From: an uncultured Lachnospiraceae bacterium
GTDB lineage: Bacteria > Bacillota > Clostridia > Lachnospirales > Lachnospiraceae
Assembly: GCA_910584205.1 (NCBI GenBank)
Contig: CAJUAA010000041.1
Span: forward strand, 1-39,063
DNA length: 39,063 bases
Direction of reading: 5' to 3'
This document shows, piece after piece, positions 7,395-14,686 of this stretch. The notes under the pieces were generated by a model. That model saw nothing but the letters and a program-made list of their open reading frames with translations. It had not been told where the DNA came from and made no database searches. A program made the translations under genes and the position numbers. Positions within the stretch are counted from its first letter, which is position 1, and every line of letters begins with the position of its first letter.

Positions 7395-8618
7395 TCAGCT
7401 CCGGTAATCCGCATTGATATTTACATATTCATGGGTCAGGTCGCAGCCCCAGGCGGTGGCGGACGCCTCTCCCATCTTCATGTCCGCAATGGCCGTCACA
7501 TACTCTTCTGACAGGATCTTCGTGGCCAGCTCCTCGCTGTATCCCGTGGATACGCCGTTCTCGATGATCTTCAGCTTCCCGGCAGCGCTTTCAAAATACA
7601 GATCCACCTTGTCCGGATCAAACTGCGCGCCGGAATAACCCATGGCACAGAGAATCCGTCCCCAGTTGGCGTCATGGCCGTAGATGGCCGCCTTGGTCAG
7701 GCTGGAGGTGATGACCGATTTACTGAGCGTCACCGCCTGTTCCCTGCTTTCCGCTCCGACTATTTTCACCTCAAAGAGGCAGGTCGCGCCTTCTCCGTCG
7801 CCTGCAATCTTCTTTGCCAGCTCCGTGTTGACATAGTTGAGCGCCTCTTTAAAGGCCGCGTAATGTTCGTCTTCCTTCTCGATCACCGGATTGCCCGCCA
7901 TACCGTTGGCCAGCAGCAGCACCGTATCGTTGGTGGACGTATCCCCGTCCACGGAAACCATGTTGTATGTATCCTGTATATCCTCGCTCAGCGCCTTCTG
8001 CAGCATTTCCTTCGTGATGACCGCGTCCGTGGTCACAAACCCCAGCATGGTGCACATATTGGGATGAATCATGCCGGACCCTTTGCACATACCGCCCACC
8101 GTCACGATCTTCCCGCCGATCTCTACCTGCGCCGCCGCGTATTTGGGTTTTGTATCGGTGGTCATGATGGCTTTCGCCGCCTCCAGCCCGGCTTCCTCCG
8201 TGTCCGCTTTCGCACCTGCCAGAAGAGCAACTCCGTCCCTGATCCGGTCCATGGGAAGCTGCATCCCGATGACTCCTGTGGACGCCACCAGCACGGAAGA
8301 TACAGGGATGCGGAGCAGCCGCTCCGCCGCCTGCGCCGTCTGTTCACAGTATCCATACCCTTCCTCTCCGGTGCAGGCGTTGGCGATGCCGGAATTGATT
8401 ACCACTGCATGCACCTTTGGAGAATTTTTAACAATCTCCTGATCCCATTTGACCGGCGCCGCCTTGACCACATTGGTCGTAAAGGTCCCCGCTGCCACGC
8501 AGGGCGCCTTGCTGTAAATCAGCGCCATATCCGTCCGGTCCTTATACTTGATCTGCGCCGCTGCCGCTGCCGCTTCAAAGCCCTTCGCGGCTGTTACGCC
8601 GCCGTTTATCTTCTTCAT
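7395..8618 (-). CDS. argJ: Bifunctional ornithine acetyltransferase / N-acetylglutamate synthase
   Basis: ArgJ (407 aa) transfers the acetyl group from acetylornithine to glutamate, recycling acetate in arginine synthesis; bifunctional members can also use acetyl-CoA. It matures by self-cleavage before a threonine nucleophile: here the site is GSGMIHPNMCTMLGF, giving cleavage at Cys189-Thr190 (alanine is commoner before the threonine). Other signatures are AGTFTTNVVKAAPV, VINSGIANACTGEEG, STGVIGMQLPM, IMTTDTKPK and GHDANWGRILCAMGY. Full length. It lies between the GNAT gene and the LspA-like gene, all on the same strand. Confidence 0.95.
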   Translation of the reverse strand: MKKINGGVTAAKGFEAAAAAAQIKYKDRTDMALIYSKAPCVAAGTFTTNVVKAAPVKWDQEIVKNSPKVHAVVINSGIANACTGEEGYGYCEQTAQAAERLLRIPVSSVLVASTGVIGMQLPMDRIRDGVALLAGAKADTEEAGLEAAKAIMTTDTKPKYAAAQVEIGGKIVTVGGMCKGSGMIHPNMCTMLGFVTTDAVITKEMLQKALSEDIQDTYNMVSVDGDTSTNDTVLLLANGMAGNPVIEKEDEHYAAFKEALNYVNTELAKKIAGDGEGATCLFEVKIVGAESREQAVTLSKSVITSSLTKAAIYGHDANWGRILCAMGYSGAQFDPDKVDLYFESAAGKLKIIENGVSTGYSEELATKILSEEYVTAIADMKMGEASATAWGCDLTHEYVNINADYRS

Positions 8619-8679
8619 CTTCCATCCTCCTGATTCTTATACTGTTAAATTTCCATTCTGCCGGGTTCATTTCACCGCT

Positions 8680-9135
8680 TTAATCCACATCCTCAATAAA
8701 CGCCGTAATATTCGCTTCGTTCAATGTAAAATCGTAGTAATTCAGATCCTGCCGCTTCGTCCAGCCCATCTGCTTCCAAAAGGCGTTTCCGATGTCGTTT
8801 TTCGTAAACGCGATGAGGCTGACCTTGTTGATCTCTTCCGCCTTCAGCGCTTCCATGCAGGCGACCACCATGGCCTTTCCCACGCCCCGGCGCCGATAGC
8901 CCTTCCGGACGCAGACATGGTACAGGCAGCCTCTCCGGCCGTCATGCCCGCAGAGAATCGCCCCGATCAGCAGATCTCCTTCCCAGGCGGTGATGCTGGT
9001 CGTGGGATTCCGCTTCAGGAACCGCCCGATTCCTTCTCTGGAATCGTCCATGCTCCGGATTCCGAAACCCCTGATGGTTCTCCACAGCCCGTATACTTTT
9101 TCATAATCTTCAATCGTCATAATCCGAATATCCAT
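8680..9135 (-). CDS. GNAT-family N-acetyltransferase
   Basis: A 151-aa acetyltransferase of the GCN5-related family. The acetyl-CoA-binding motif A is plain: CVRKGYRRRGVGKAMVVAC (R/Q-x-x-G-x-G/A), preceded by the beta-4 strand CLYHVCV and followed by KVSLIAFTKNDIGNAFWKQMGW. The start at 9135 (MDIRIMTIEDYEKVYGLW) gives a typical family start with GAGGAG about 11 nt upstream; an ATG at 9144 is the alternative but sits only 2 nt from that ribosome site. The open frame continues far upstream as an artefact over argC. Located between argC and argJ, so it may be co-expressed with arginine synthesis, but its substrate cannot be told. Not ArgA-like in sequence. Confidence 0.85.
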   Translation of the reverse strand: MDIRIMTIEDYEKVYGLWRTIRGFGIRSMDDSREGIGRFLKRNPTTSITAWEGDLLIGAILCGHDGRRGCLYHVCVRKGYRRRGVGKAMVVACMEALKAEEINKVSLIAFTKNDIGNAFWKQMGWTKRQDLNYYDFTLNEANITAFIEDVD

Positions 9136-9254
9136 TCTCTGCATCACTCCTCGTCTTTTGCCGGCGCTGCCGCCGTCCCTGACCGCCTTCGTTCTCCCAC
9201 CCGGCAGATCCGAAAGGGAACCCCGGACCCGCCAGACGAAGCCGCTGAAACCGC

Positions 9255-10295
9255 TTACGGGAACAGCGGCGCCATCCGAAGCCCTTCCGCCTCGTCGATT
9301 CCGAACATCAGGTTCATATTCTGCACCGCCTGTCCGGCCGCGCCCTTCACCAGATTGTCCATGGCGCCCATCAGAATGATGCGCTTTGTCCTTGGATCGA
9401 TCTTGAAATTCACATCCACAAAGTTGCTGCCTTCCACCCAGCGGGTCTGCGGGCACACGTCCTTCGGCAGCACCCGGACAAAAAATTCCTTCTCATAATA
9501 ACGGTCGTAGACCGCCTTCACCTCTTCATAAGAAACGTCCTGTTTCAGGGAAGCGTAGGCCGTCACCAGAATTCCTCTCTGCATGGGCACCAGATGGGGC
9601 GTAAAGTTAATGAGCACCGGTTCTCCCGCCGCCAGCGAAAGCTGCTCCTCGATCTCCGGTGTGTGCCGGTGTCCCGCCACTCCGTAGGCCTTGATATTTT
9701 CATTGACCTCGCAGAACAGATTGTCCACCTTTGCTCCGCGCCCCGCTCCGGAGGTTCCGGATTTGGCGTCGATGATCACCGTATTCGGATCGATCAGCCC
9801 TTCCTTCACCAGCGGATAGGCGGACAGGAAGCTGCAGGTGGGATAGCAGCCCGGATTGGCAATGAGCCTTGCCTTCTTTACCGCCTCCCGGTTGATCTCG
9901 CACAGTCCGTAGACCGCCTCCTCAATATACCGGGGCGCCTTATGCTCTATTCCGTACCATTTCTCATAGACGTTCACATCCTTGATCCGGAAATCCGCAC
10001 TCAGATCAATGATCTTTACCTTATGTAAAATATCCTCGTTCACCAGCGAGGCGCACAGTCCCTGGGGCGTGGCCGTAAAGATCACGTCCACCTGCTCCGC
10101 CATCGCTTCCATATTATCATCCAGGCAGGAGGCGTCCACCAGCTGAAACATGTTCTGATAGATCTCCGCGTACTTCCGGTCCACATAGCTTCTGGACCCG
10201 TACCACAGGATCTCCGCCTCCTTATGTCCCAGAAGCAGCCGCACCAGTTCTCCGCCCGCATACCCTGTCGCTCCGATAATTCCAACTCTGATCAT
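9255..10295 (-). CDS. argC: N-acetyl-gamma-glutamyl-phosphate reductase
   Basis: NADPH-dependent reductase (346 aa) that makes N-acetylglutamate semialdehyde, third step of arginine synthesis. Seen: the Rossmann start VGIIGATGYAGGELVRLL, the catalytic cysteine in IANPGCYPTC (Cys150), the SGTSGAGRGA loop and the late HTPEIEQ-type segment RHTPEIEEQLS. Full length. First gene of the leftward arginine run, preceded by a strong promoter whose -10 overlaps an ARG-box-like sequence. Confidence 0.95.
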   Translation of the reverse strand: MIRVGIIGATGYAGGELVRLLLGHKEAEILWYGSRSYVDRKYAEIYQNMFQLVDASCLDDNMEAMAEQVDVIFTATPQGLCASLVNEDILHKVKIIDLSADFRIKDVNVYEKWYGIEHKAPRYIEEAVYGLCEINREAVKKARLIANPGCYPTCSFLSAYPLVKEGLIDPNTVIIDAKSGTSGAGRGAKVDNLFCEVNENIKAYGVAGHRHTPEIEEQLSLAAGEPVLINFTPHLVPMQRGILVTAYASLKQDVSYEEVKAVYDRYYEKEFFVRVLPKDVCPQTRWVEGSNFVDVNFKIDPRTKRIILMGAMDNLVKGAAGQAVQNMNLMFGIDEAEGLRMAPLFP

Positions 10296-10398
10296 CTTTT
10301 TCTACCTCTTTTTCCTTCCAAAAATAACTGTTTTTTATCATATAACAAATCCCACACCCGCGCAAGTGCTTTTATATTCCACGTCTCCTTTTCATCGG

Positions 10399-10416
10399 AT
10401 TGCATAATTATACGTT
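10399..10416. promoter_or_regulatory. Candidate ARG box (ArgR/AhrC operator)
   Basis: The 18-mer starting ATTGCATAATTATACG fits the ArgR consensus WNTGAATWWWWATTCANW at all but three positions. It covers the -10 of the leftward argC promoter, a placement suited to arginine-dependent repression. TTGCATAAT (10400-10408) is repeated in inverted form as ATTATGCAA at 10427-10435, over the argC -35. Confidence 0.5.
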
Positions 10417-10435
10417 ATTTATTTATATTATGCAA
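10407..10435 (-). promoter_or_regulatory. Predicted sigma-A promoter of the argC operon
   Basis: Minus-strand TTGCAT (10435-10430), a 17-nt spacer and a perfect TATAAT (10412-10407), about 110 nt before argC. Confidence 0.7.
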
Positions 10436-10477
10436 GATATTTTTATAAAATTGTAAAAAATATGTATATTTTTTCAC

Positions 10478-10506
10478 TTGCATTATCCTGAAAGTTGTTG
10501 TATAGT
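10478..10506 (+). promoter_or_regulatory. Predicted sigma-A promoter of argG
   Basis: TTGCAT (10478-10483), a 17-nt spacer and TATAGT (10501-10506), 45 nt before the argG start. The TTGCAT motif is shared with the divergent argC promoter. TGCATT and AATGCA half-sites flank the -10 (10479-10484 and 10509-10514). Confidence 0.6.
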
Positions 10507-10551
10507 AGAATGCAGTTGAAAACAGACACTATTTTTCAGAGGAGAATACGT

Positions 10552-11775
10552 ATGAAAGAGAAAGTAATTCTGGCTTATTCCGGCGGCCTGGACACCACCG
10601 CCATCATTCCCTGGTTAAAGGAACATTTTGACTATGAAGTCATCTGCTGCTGCATCGACTGCGGACAGGGCAGCGAACTGGACGGACTGGAGGAGCGTTC
10701 CAGACTGTCCGGCGCCGCAAAGCTTTACATCGAAGACATCGTAGATGAATTCGCGGAAGAATATATCATGCCCTGTGTTCAGGCAGGCGCTGTTTATGAA
10801 AACAAATATCTGCTGGGCACCTCCATGGCTCGTCCGGTGATCGCCAAAAGGCTGGTGGAGATCGCAAGAAAAGAAGGCGCTTCCGCCATCTGCCACGGCG
10901 CCACCGGCAAGGGCAACGATCAGATCCGTTTTGAGCTTGCCATCAAGGCGCTGGCTCCGGACCTGAAGATCATCGCACCCTGGAGAATGACCGATGTGTG
11001 GACCATGCAGTCCAGAGAGGACGAGATCGAATACTGCAAACAGCACGGCATCAACCTTCCCTTCGACCACAGCCACAGCTACAGCCGCGACCGGAACCTG
11101 TGGCATATCAGCCACGAGGGACTGGAGCTGGAGGATCCGGCAAACGAACCCAACTACGACCACATGCTGGTTCTGGGCGTCACGCCGGAAAAAGCGCCCG
11201 ACGAAGGCGAATACGTAACCATGACCTTTGAAAAGGGAATCCCGACTTCCGTAAACGGCGAGAAGATGAAGGTGGCGGATATCATCCGCAAACTGAACGA
11301 GCTGGGCGGAAAGCACGGCATCGGCATCGTGGACATCGTGGAGAACCGCGTGGTCGGCATGAAGTCCCGGGGCGTCTACGAGACTCCCGGCGGAACGATC
11401 CTTATGGAGGCGCACGATCAGCTGGAAGAGCTGGTTCTGGACCGCGCTACCATGGAAGTGAAAAAAGACATGGGCAACAAGATGGCCCAGATCGTCTATG
11501 AAGGAAAATGGTTCACGCCCCTCAGGGAAGCCGTTCAGGCATTTGTGACCAGTACCCAGGAATACGTAACCGGCGAAGTGAAATTCAAACTTTACAAAGG
11601 AAACATCATCAAAGCCGGAACCACCTCCCCGTACAGCCTGTACAGCGAGTCCCTGGCTTCCTTTACCACCGGCGACCTGTATGACCACCATGACGCCAGC
11701 GGCTTCATTACCCTGTTCGGGCTGCCCCTGAAAGTCCGCGCCATAAAGATGGCAGAGGCGGAAAAGAACGCATAA
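10552..11775 (+). CDS. argG: Argininosuccinate synthase
   Basis: ATP-dependent ligase (407 aa) joining citrulline and aspartate in the penultimate step of arginine synthesis. The PP-loop ATP site is VILAYSGGLDTTAIIPWL at the N terminus; further signatures are CHGATGKGNDQIRFE and the C-terminal YVTGEVKFKLYKGN. The start at 10552 has AGAGGAGAATACGT immediately upstream; an earlier in-frame ATG at 10495 has no ribosome site and precedes the promoter's -10. No argH follows: a strong terminator comes directly after. It diverges from argC. Confidence 0.96.
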   Translation: MKEKVILAYSGGLDTTAIIPWLKEHFDYEVICCCIDCGQGSELDGLEERSRLSGAAKLYIEDIVDEFAEEYIMPCVQAGAVYENKYLLGTSMARPVIAKRLVEIARKEGASAICHGATGKGNDQIRFELAIKALAPDLKIIAPWRMTDVWTMQSREDEIEYCKQHGINLPFDHSHSYSRDRNLWHISHEGLELEDPANEPNYDHMLVLGVTPEKAPDEGEYVTMTFEKGIPTSVNGEKMKVADIIRKLNELGGKHGIGIVDIVENRVVGMKSRGVYETPGGTILMEAHDQLEELVLDRATMEVKKDMGNKMAQIVYEGKWFTPLREAVQAFVTSTQEYVTGEVKFKLYKGNIIKAGTTSPYSLYSESLASFTTGDLYDHHDASGFITLFGLPLKVRAIKMAEAEKNA

Positions 11776-11798
11776 TTAAAAAACCGTCAGACTATCCG

Positions 11799-11846
11799 AA
11801 AAGCGGAGAACCATGCTTCAAATCAGCCATGGTTCTCCGCTTTTAT
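11799..11846 (+). terminator. Rho-independent terminator after argG
   Basis: A perfect 17-bp stem, AAAAGCGGAGAACCATG (11799-11815) with CATGGTTCTCCGCTTTT (11828-11844), ends in a T run. It can act on both strands and so also closes the decayed transposase. Confidence 0.9.
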
Positions 11847-11867
11847 CTTCCCGTTCCAGACAATGCA

Positions 11868-12400
11868 TCATTTTAAGAAAATACCCGAAACCGGTCTGTC
11901 ATCCCGTATCTGCTTCAAATGCGCTTCGTAACGAAGCCGCAGCCGACGGCTTAAACTCATCTCCCTCACTTCTCTGATCGCCTCCAGTATGCCCGGTTTT
12001 TTTGTTCCCATCATATCCAAATATACTCCTTCCGACCTGTCAGGTTAAAATCCAGGATACTGATGGACACGCATCTTTTCAGCAGGGTATAGTCTTCCCC
12101 GCCTCTCATGTCTTCCGCATACAATTTCGCAAGACAGAAAAGCTGGCGTCTGTCCCAGTACGCATAATGCTTTACCTGAAGCTCGATGTTGATTTTTGTA
12201 CTGTCGTTCATTTCTGCCAGGACATCCAGGATCCCCTGCTTCTGTTTCCTGTATCTCCGACGAAGAAATGTATTTTTCAGGCGTATCGTACGAATGTCTT
12301 CCGGCGGAACCGACAGAACCGCACTGACAAAATACCTCAGGACTGTTTCATTCCGGAACAGCTCTTTCATACAGACATCCGATTTCGGGGGAATAAACAT
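11868..12400 (-). pseudogene. Decayed PD-(D/E)XK nuclease-type transposase
   Basis: A remnant of the PD-(D/E)XK (Rpn/DUF-type) transposase family. The 5' piece (12400-12011, starting MFIPPKSDVCMKELFRN) keeps the nuclease core: GILDVLAEMND, then the catalytic E-x-Q strand INIELQVKHYAYWDRR and the helix YAEDMRGGEDYTLLK, and reaches SISILDFNL. It then stops after a few residues. The characteristic C-terminal tail appears in another frame from 12014 to 11868 (GILEAIREVREMSLSRRLR, RYEAHLKQIRDDRP). About 80-100 residues that normally separate the two parts are missing, so an internal deletion with a frame change has killed the gene. It ends at the argG terminator. Confidence 0.7.
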
Positions 12401-12530
12401 ACCTCTGCCTCCTCTAAAACACCAAAGAAACGGCAGGCAGTTCTGTCCCTTACCACATAAATGATGTGCAGACATATGTCGGGAGCCGTCTTTTACGATA
12501 TCCAAAATTGTAGTGGCAATCTTCCAGAAT

Positions 12531-12541
12531 TGTGATATACT
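12531..12541 (+). promoter_or_regulatory. Possible extended -10 promoter of the small membrane protein
   Basis: TGTGATATACT, an extended -10 (TG-n-TATACT, -10 at 12536-12541) without a good -35, 65 nt before the start codon. Confidence 0.35.
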
Positions 12542-12605
12542 GTTCTCATTGACAGGTGCCTTTAACCACACGGCACTAAGAATTGCAAAAGGAGAGACAG
12601 TATCT

Positions 12606-12845
12606 ATGAGTCAGGAAAAAGTAGACCGTTATAAAGAACAGAAGAAAAACCGCAAAGCGATCCAGGCAAAGAAGAAAAGGAACGCGCTGATTACCAAAGT
12701 CTGCGCTTCCCTCATTGCTCTGGCCCTGGTGGCATGGCTTGGCTATTCGATTGCCGACTCTTACGAGAAGAAGCAGAACAGCGGGCCGGTGACGGCAGAC
12801 GTGACCGCGCTGGATGACTATGTCATGTCGCTGGACGCGGAATAG
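12606..12845 (+). CDS. Small single-pass membrane protein of unknown function
   Basis: A 79-aa protein. Residues 1-27 are strongly basic and charged (KVDRYKEQKKNRKAIQ, KKKRN), probably a cytoplasmic helix. One membrane helix follows (about 30-48, VCASLIALALVAWLGYSIA), then a short outside tail ending TALDDYVMSLDAE. The start at 12606 has AAAGGAGAGACAG upstream; the frame is open 31 codons earlier, without a ribosome site. It stands alone between a promoter-like sequence and a terminator. I do not recognise a family with a known role. Confidence 0.8.
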   Translation: MSQEKVDRYKEQKKNRKAIQAKKKRNALITKVCASLIALALVAWLGYSIADSYEKKQNSGPVTADVTALDDYVMSLDAE

Positions 12846-12862
12846 ACAGTGATGGAAAATGC

Positions 12863-12895
12863 AAAAAGCCCTTTGAGCGCTTCAAAGGGCTTTTT
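12863..12895 (+). terminator. Rho-independent terminator
   Basis: AAAAAGCCCTTTGA pairs perfectly with TCAAAGGGCTTTTT around a 5-nt loop, 17 nt after the small membrane protein stop; bidirectional in form, so it may also serve degV. Confidence 0.9.
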
Positions 12896-12987
12896 CACTT
12901 TTTTCTGATTTCCCGAACCGCATTTTGAGAATCCGGACTGCCTTTTTAGAAAAATGCCGGAACACAACATTACGATCGGGGCAGTGC

Positions 12988-13827
12988 TCAGATCACCATA
13001 ATGATCCCGCCCTGGGCCGCGTAAAGCGTGCTGACCCCGTTGGTCTCCGTGATGATGATGTCCTTTACCTTCAGGAGCTTCTTCACCTCTTCCTTCACGA
13101 ATTCCGCCCGCTCCCGGTTGTTGCAGTGGGCGATGCCCAGCACTTTCTCAGCCGGATTCTTCACCTCCGCCGCCATGGCCTCCACCATGCTGCGCAGCGC
13201 TTTCTGGATGCCTCTCGCCTGTCCCAGCTGGATGATCGTACCCTGATCCGTAGCCCCCATAAACGGCTTGATGTTCAGCGCCGACGCCACCAGCGCTTTC
13301 ACTCCGCTCAAGCGCCCGTTCTTTCTCAGATTGTCCAGAGACTCCAGGACGAAATACGTATGCATGTTCAGGATAAAGTCCTCCACCGTCTTTACCACAG
13401 TCTCAAAATCCATTCCCGCTTCTTCACACTCCTGAATCTTCTGTGCGATCCTGGTCTCTCCGATGGACGCGGAGCAGGAATTGAATACATGTACCTTCCC
13501 CTCCGGATGATCCTCCAGATAAAGGCTCTTTCCCAGTTCCGCACTGTTAAAAGAACCGCTCAGCTCCGCCGACAGCGTCACTGCGTACAGATGTGCCGCC
13601 CCGCAGTCGTAAGCCTCCCGATAGGCCTCCGGAGACGGACAGCTGGACTTGGGACAATTGGGGCTCGCCTTCATTTTCTTCAGAAAATTCAGCCGGTCAA
13701 ACGTCTCGTCATCCACAAACTCTTCCCCGTCAATGTTCAGCCGGAGCGCCACATGCACGAAATGCGGATCCCGCTCCATCTCTTCCGTAAACTCCCCGCA
13801 GCTGTCCACAACAATCCTGTAACTCAT
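12988..13827 (-). CDS. DegV family fatty-acid-binding protein
   Basis: DegV/FakB-type protein (279 aa). FakB members present fatty acids to the kinase FakA for phosphorylation before use in phospholipids. Seen: YRIVVDSCGEFTEEM at the start (VVDSxxx signature), CPKSSCPSPEAYREA (the serine of the usual TSxPS lipid-binding stretch lies in SCPSP), AVTLSAELSGSFNSA, FNSCSASIGETRIA, the helix ending LKNNGRLSG-type (LRKNGRLSGVKA), and LNIKPFM. The start at 13827 matches family starts; the frame is open to 13881 with a Cys-containing extension (MCLRCSLYREYE), which cannot be excluded because neither start has a strong ribosome site. No fakA gene is nearby. Confidence 0.85.
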   Translation of the reverse strand: MSYRIVVDSCGEFTEEMERDPHFVHVALRLNIDGEEFVDDETFDRLNFLKKMKASPNCPKSSCPSPEAYREAYDCGAAHLYAVTLSAELSGSFNSAELGKSLYLEDHPEGKVHVFNSCSASIGETRIAQKIQECEEAGMDFETVVKTVEDFILNMHTYFVLESLDNLRKNGRLSGVKALVASALNIKPFMGATDQGTIIQLGQARGIQKALRSMVEAMAAEVKNPAEKVLGIAHCNNRERAEFVKEEVKKLLKVKDIIITETNGVSTLYAAQGGIIMVI

Positions 13828-13960
13828 ATCCCATACCATCCCTGCTTCATATTCTCTGTACAGACTGCACCGCAGACACATATCCCGCCTGCGAACCTTC
13901 TGCAGTCAAACCCTGTTACACACTCATCGTTATTCATGATGTAGTTTTCATTACCACATT

Positions 13961-13989
13961 ATCTTATCACAACAAAGCAGGATATGCAA
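13961..13989 (-). promoter_or_regulatory. Predicted sigma-A promoter of degV
   Basis: Minus-strand TTGCAT (13989-13984), a 17-nt spacer and TAAGAT (13966-13961), about 130 nt before the chosen degV start. The 13,828-14,158 gap otherwise holds only the divergent promoter region of the next gene. Confidence 0.5.
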
Positions 13990-14088
13990 TAGGCGACGCA
14001 AAAAACTGTCTTCCTTCCCCCATATCCTGCGAAGCAGTTTGACAGAAAAAGAATCAAATACAGTATGGCAAACTGCCCCGTTTTCTTC

Positions 14089-14094
14089 TATAAT
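14089..14094 (+). promoter_or_regulatory. Possible -10 box of the DUF5721 gene
   Basis: A perfect TATAAT 65 nt before the start codon. No convincing -35 at 17 nt (TGGCAA). Confidence 0.35.
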
Positions 14095-14158
14095 AAAAGC
14101 ATCTTGAACCGTACACCGGCAATACCGGCCGGCGCACACCCCAAAAGGAGGTTTTCTT

Positions 14159-14656
14159 ATGACAGCCCTGCAGATCGCCGATATCGGATTTTTTATGAAA
14201 AAATTTCTTCTTACGGATTCTTTTGACCGTTTTCTTCTTCTGGAAGGCACCGTGACCACGTTTAACACTTTCCGGATGGACGGCGCCCTCCAGAAATCTT
14301 ATTATACCCAGGAAGAGCAGGAACAACTCGCCGAACGCAGCCTTTCTCTCTGGGGCGAGGTCCGTCCCTTCTGTCTGGAGCTCATCAAGGGCAAAAAGAC
14401 TCCTCTGTCCTTTCGCTTTACCCTGCAGCTCTCCTACCCCAATACGGCAAAGCTTCTCACGCAGGCCGGCATCCCCATTCCACCGGAACAGGTCCGCGGG
14501 CTTCTCATGAACCTGAAATATGACGGGCACACGCTTCTCTGCACCACCGGCACGTCCCTTGCGGTCTTTACCATGGATAAAAAACTGGACCATGCCTGGG
14601 ATGACATGGTCCAGAGGTATTTCCGCCGGCAGGGAATTCCCTTTGAGACGGCGTAG
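14159..14656 (+). CDS. DUF5721-like protein
   Basis: A soluble 165-aa protein resembling the uncharacterised DUF5721 family of Lachnospiraceae. Visible features are MTALQIADIGFFMKKFLLTD at the start, LLEGTVTTFNTFRMDG, the basic-acidic helix QEEQEQLAERSLSLWGEV, LIKGKKTPLSFRFTL and the late FTMDKKLDHAWDD. No membrane segment, signal peptide or enzyme motif is seen. The ribosome site AAAGGAGG is close to ideal. It runs toward htpG (convergent, 30 nt apart) and seems to be a single-gene unit. Function unknown. Confidence 0.7.
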   Translation: MTALQIADIGFFMKKFLLTDSFDRFLLLEGTVTTFNTFRMDGALQKSYYTQEEQEQLAERSLSLWGEVRPFCLELIKGKKTPLSFRFTLQLSYPNTAKLLTQAGIPIPPEQVRGLLMNLKYDGHTLLCTTGTSLAVFTMDKKLDHAWDDMVQRYFRRQGIPFETA

Positions 14657-14686
14657 TTTTCTGAATGGTAACGCTAAATGGTCATT

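Noticed and set aside
14044..14070. TTGACA-like sequence upstream of the DUF5721 gene taken as a -35.
   Set aside because: No acceptable -10 lies 16-18 nt downstream; the perfect TATAAT is more than 40 nt away.
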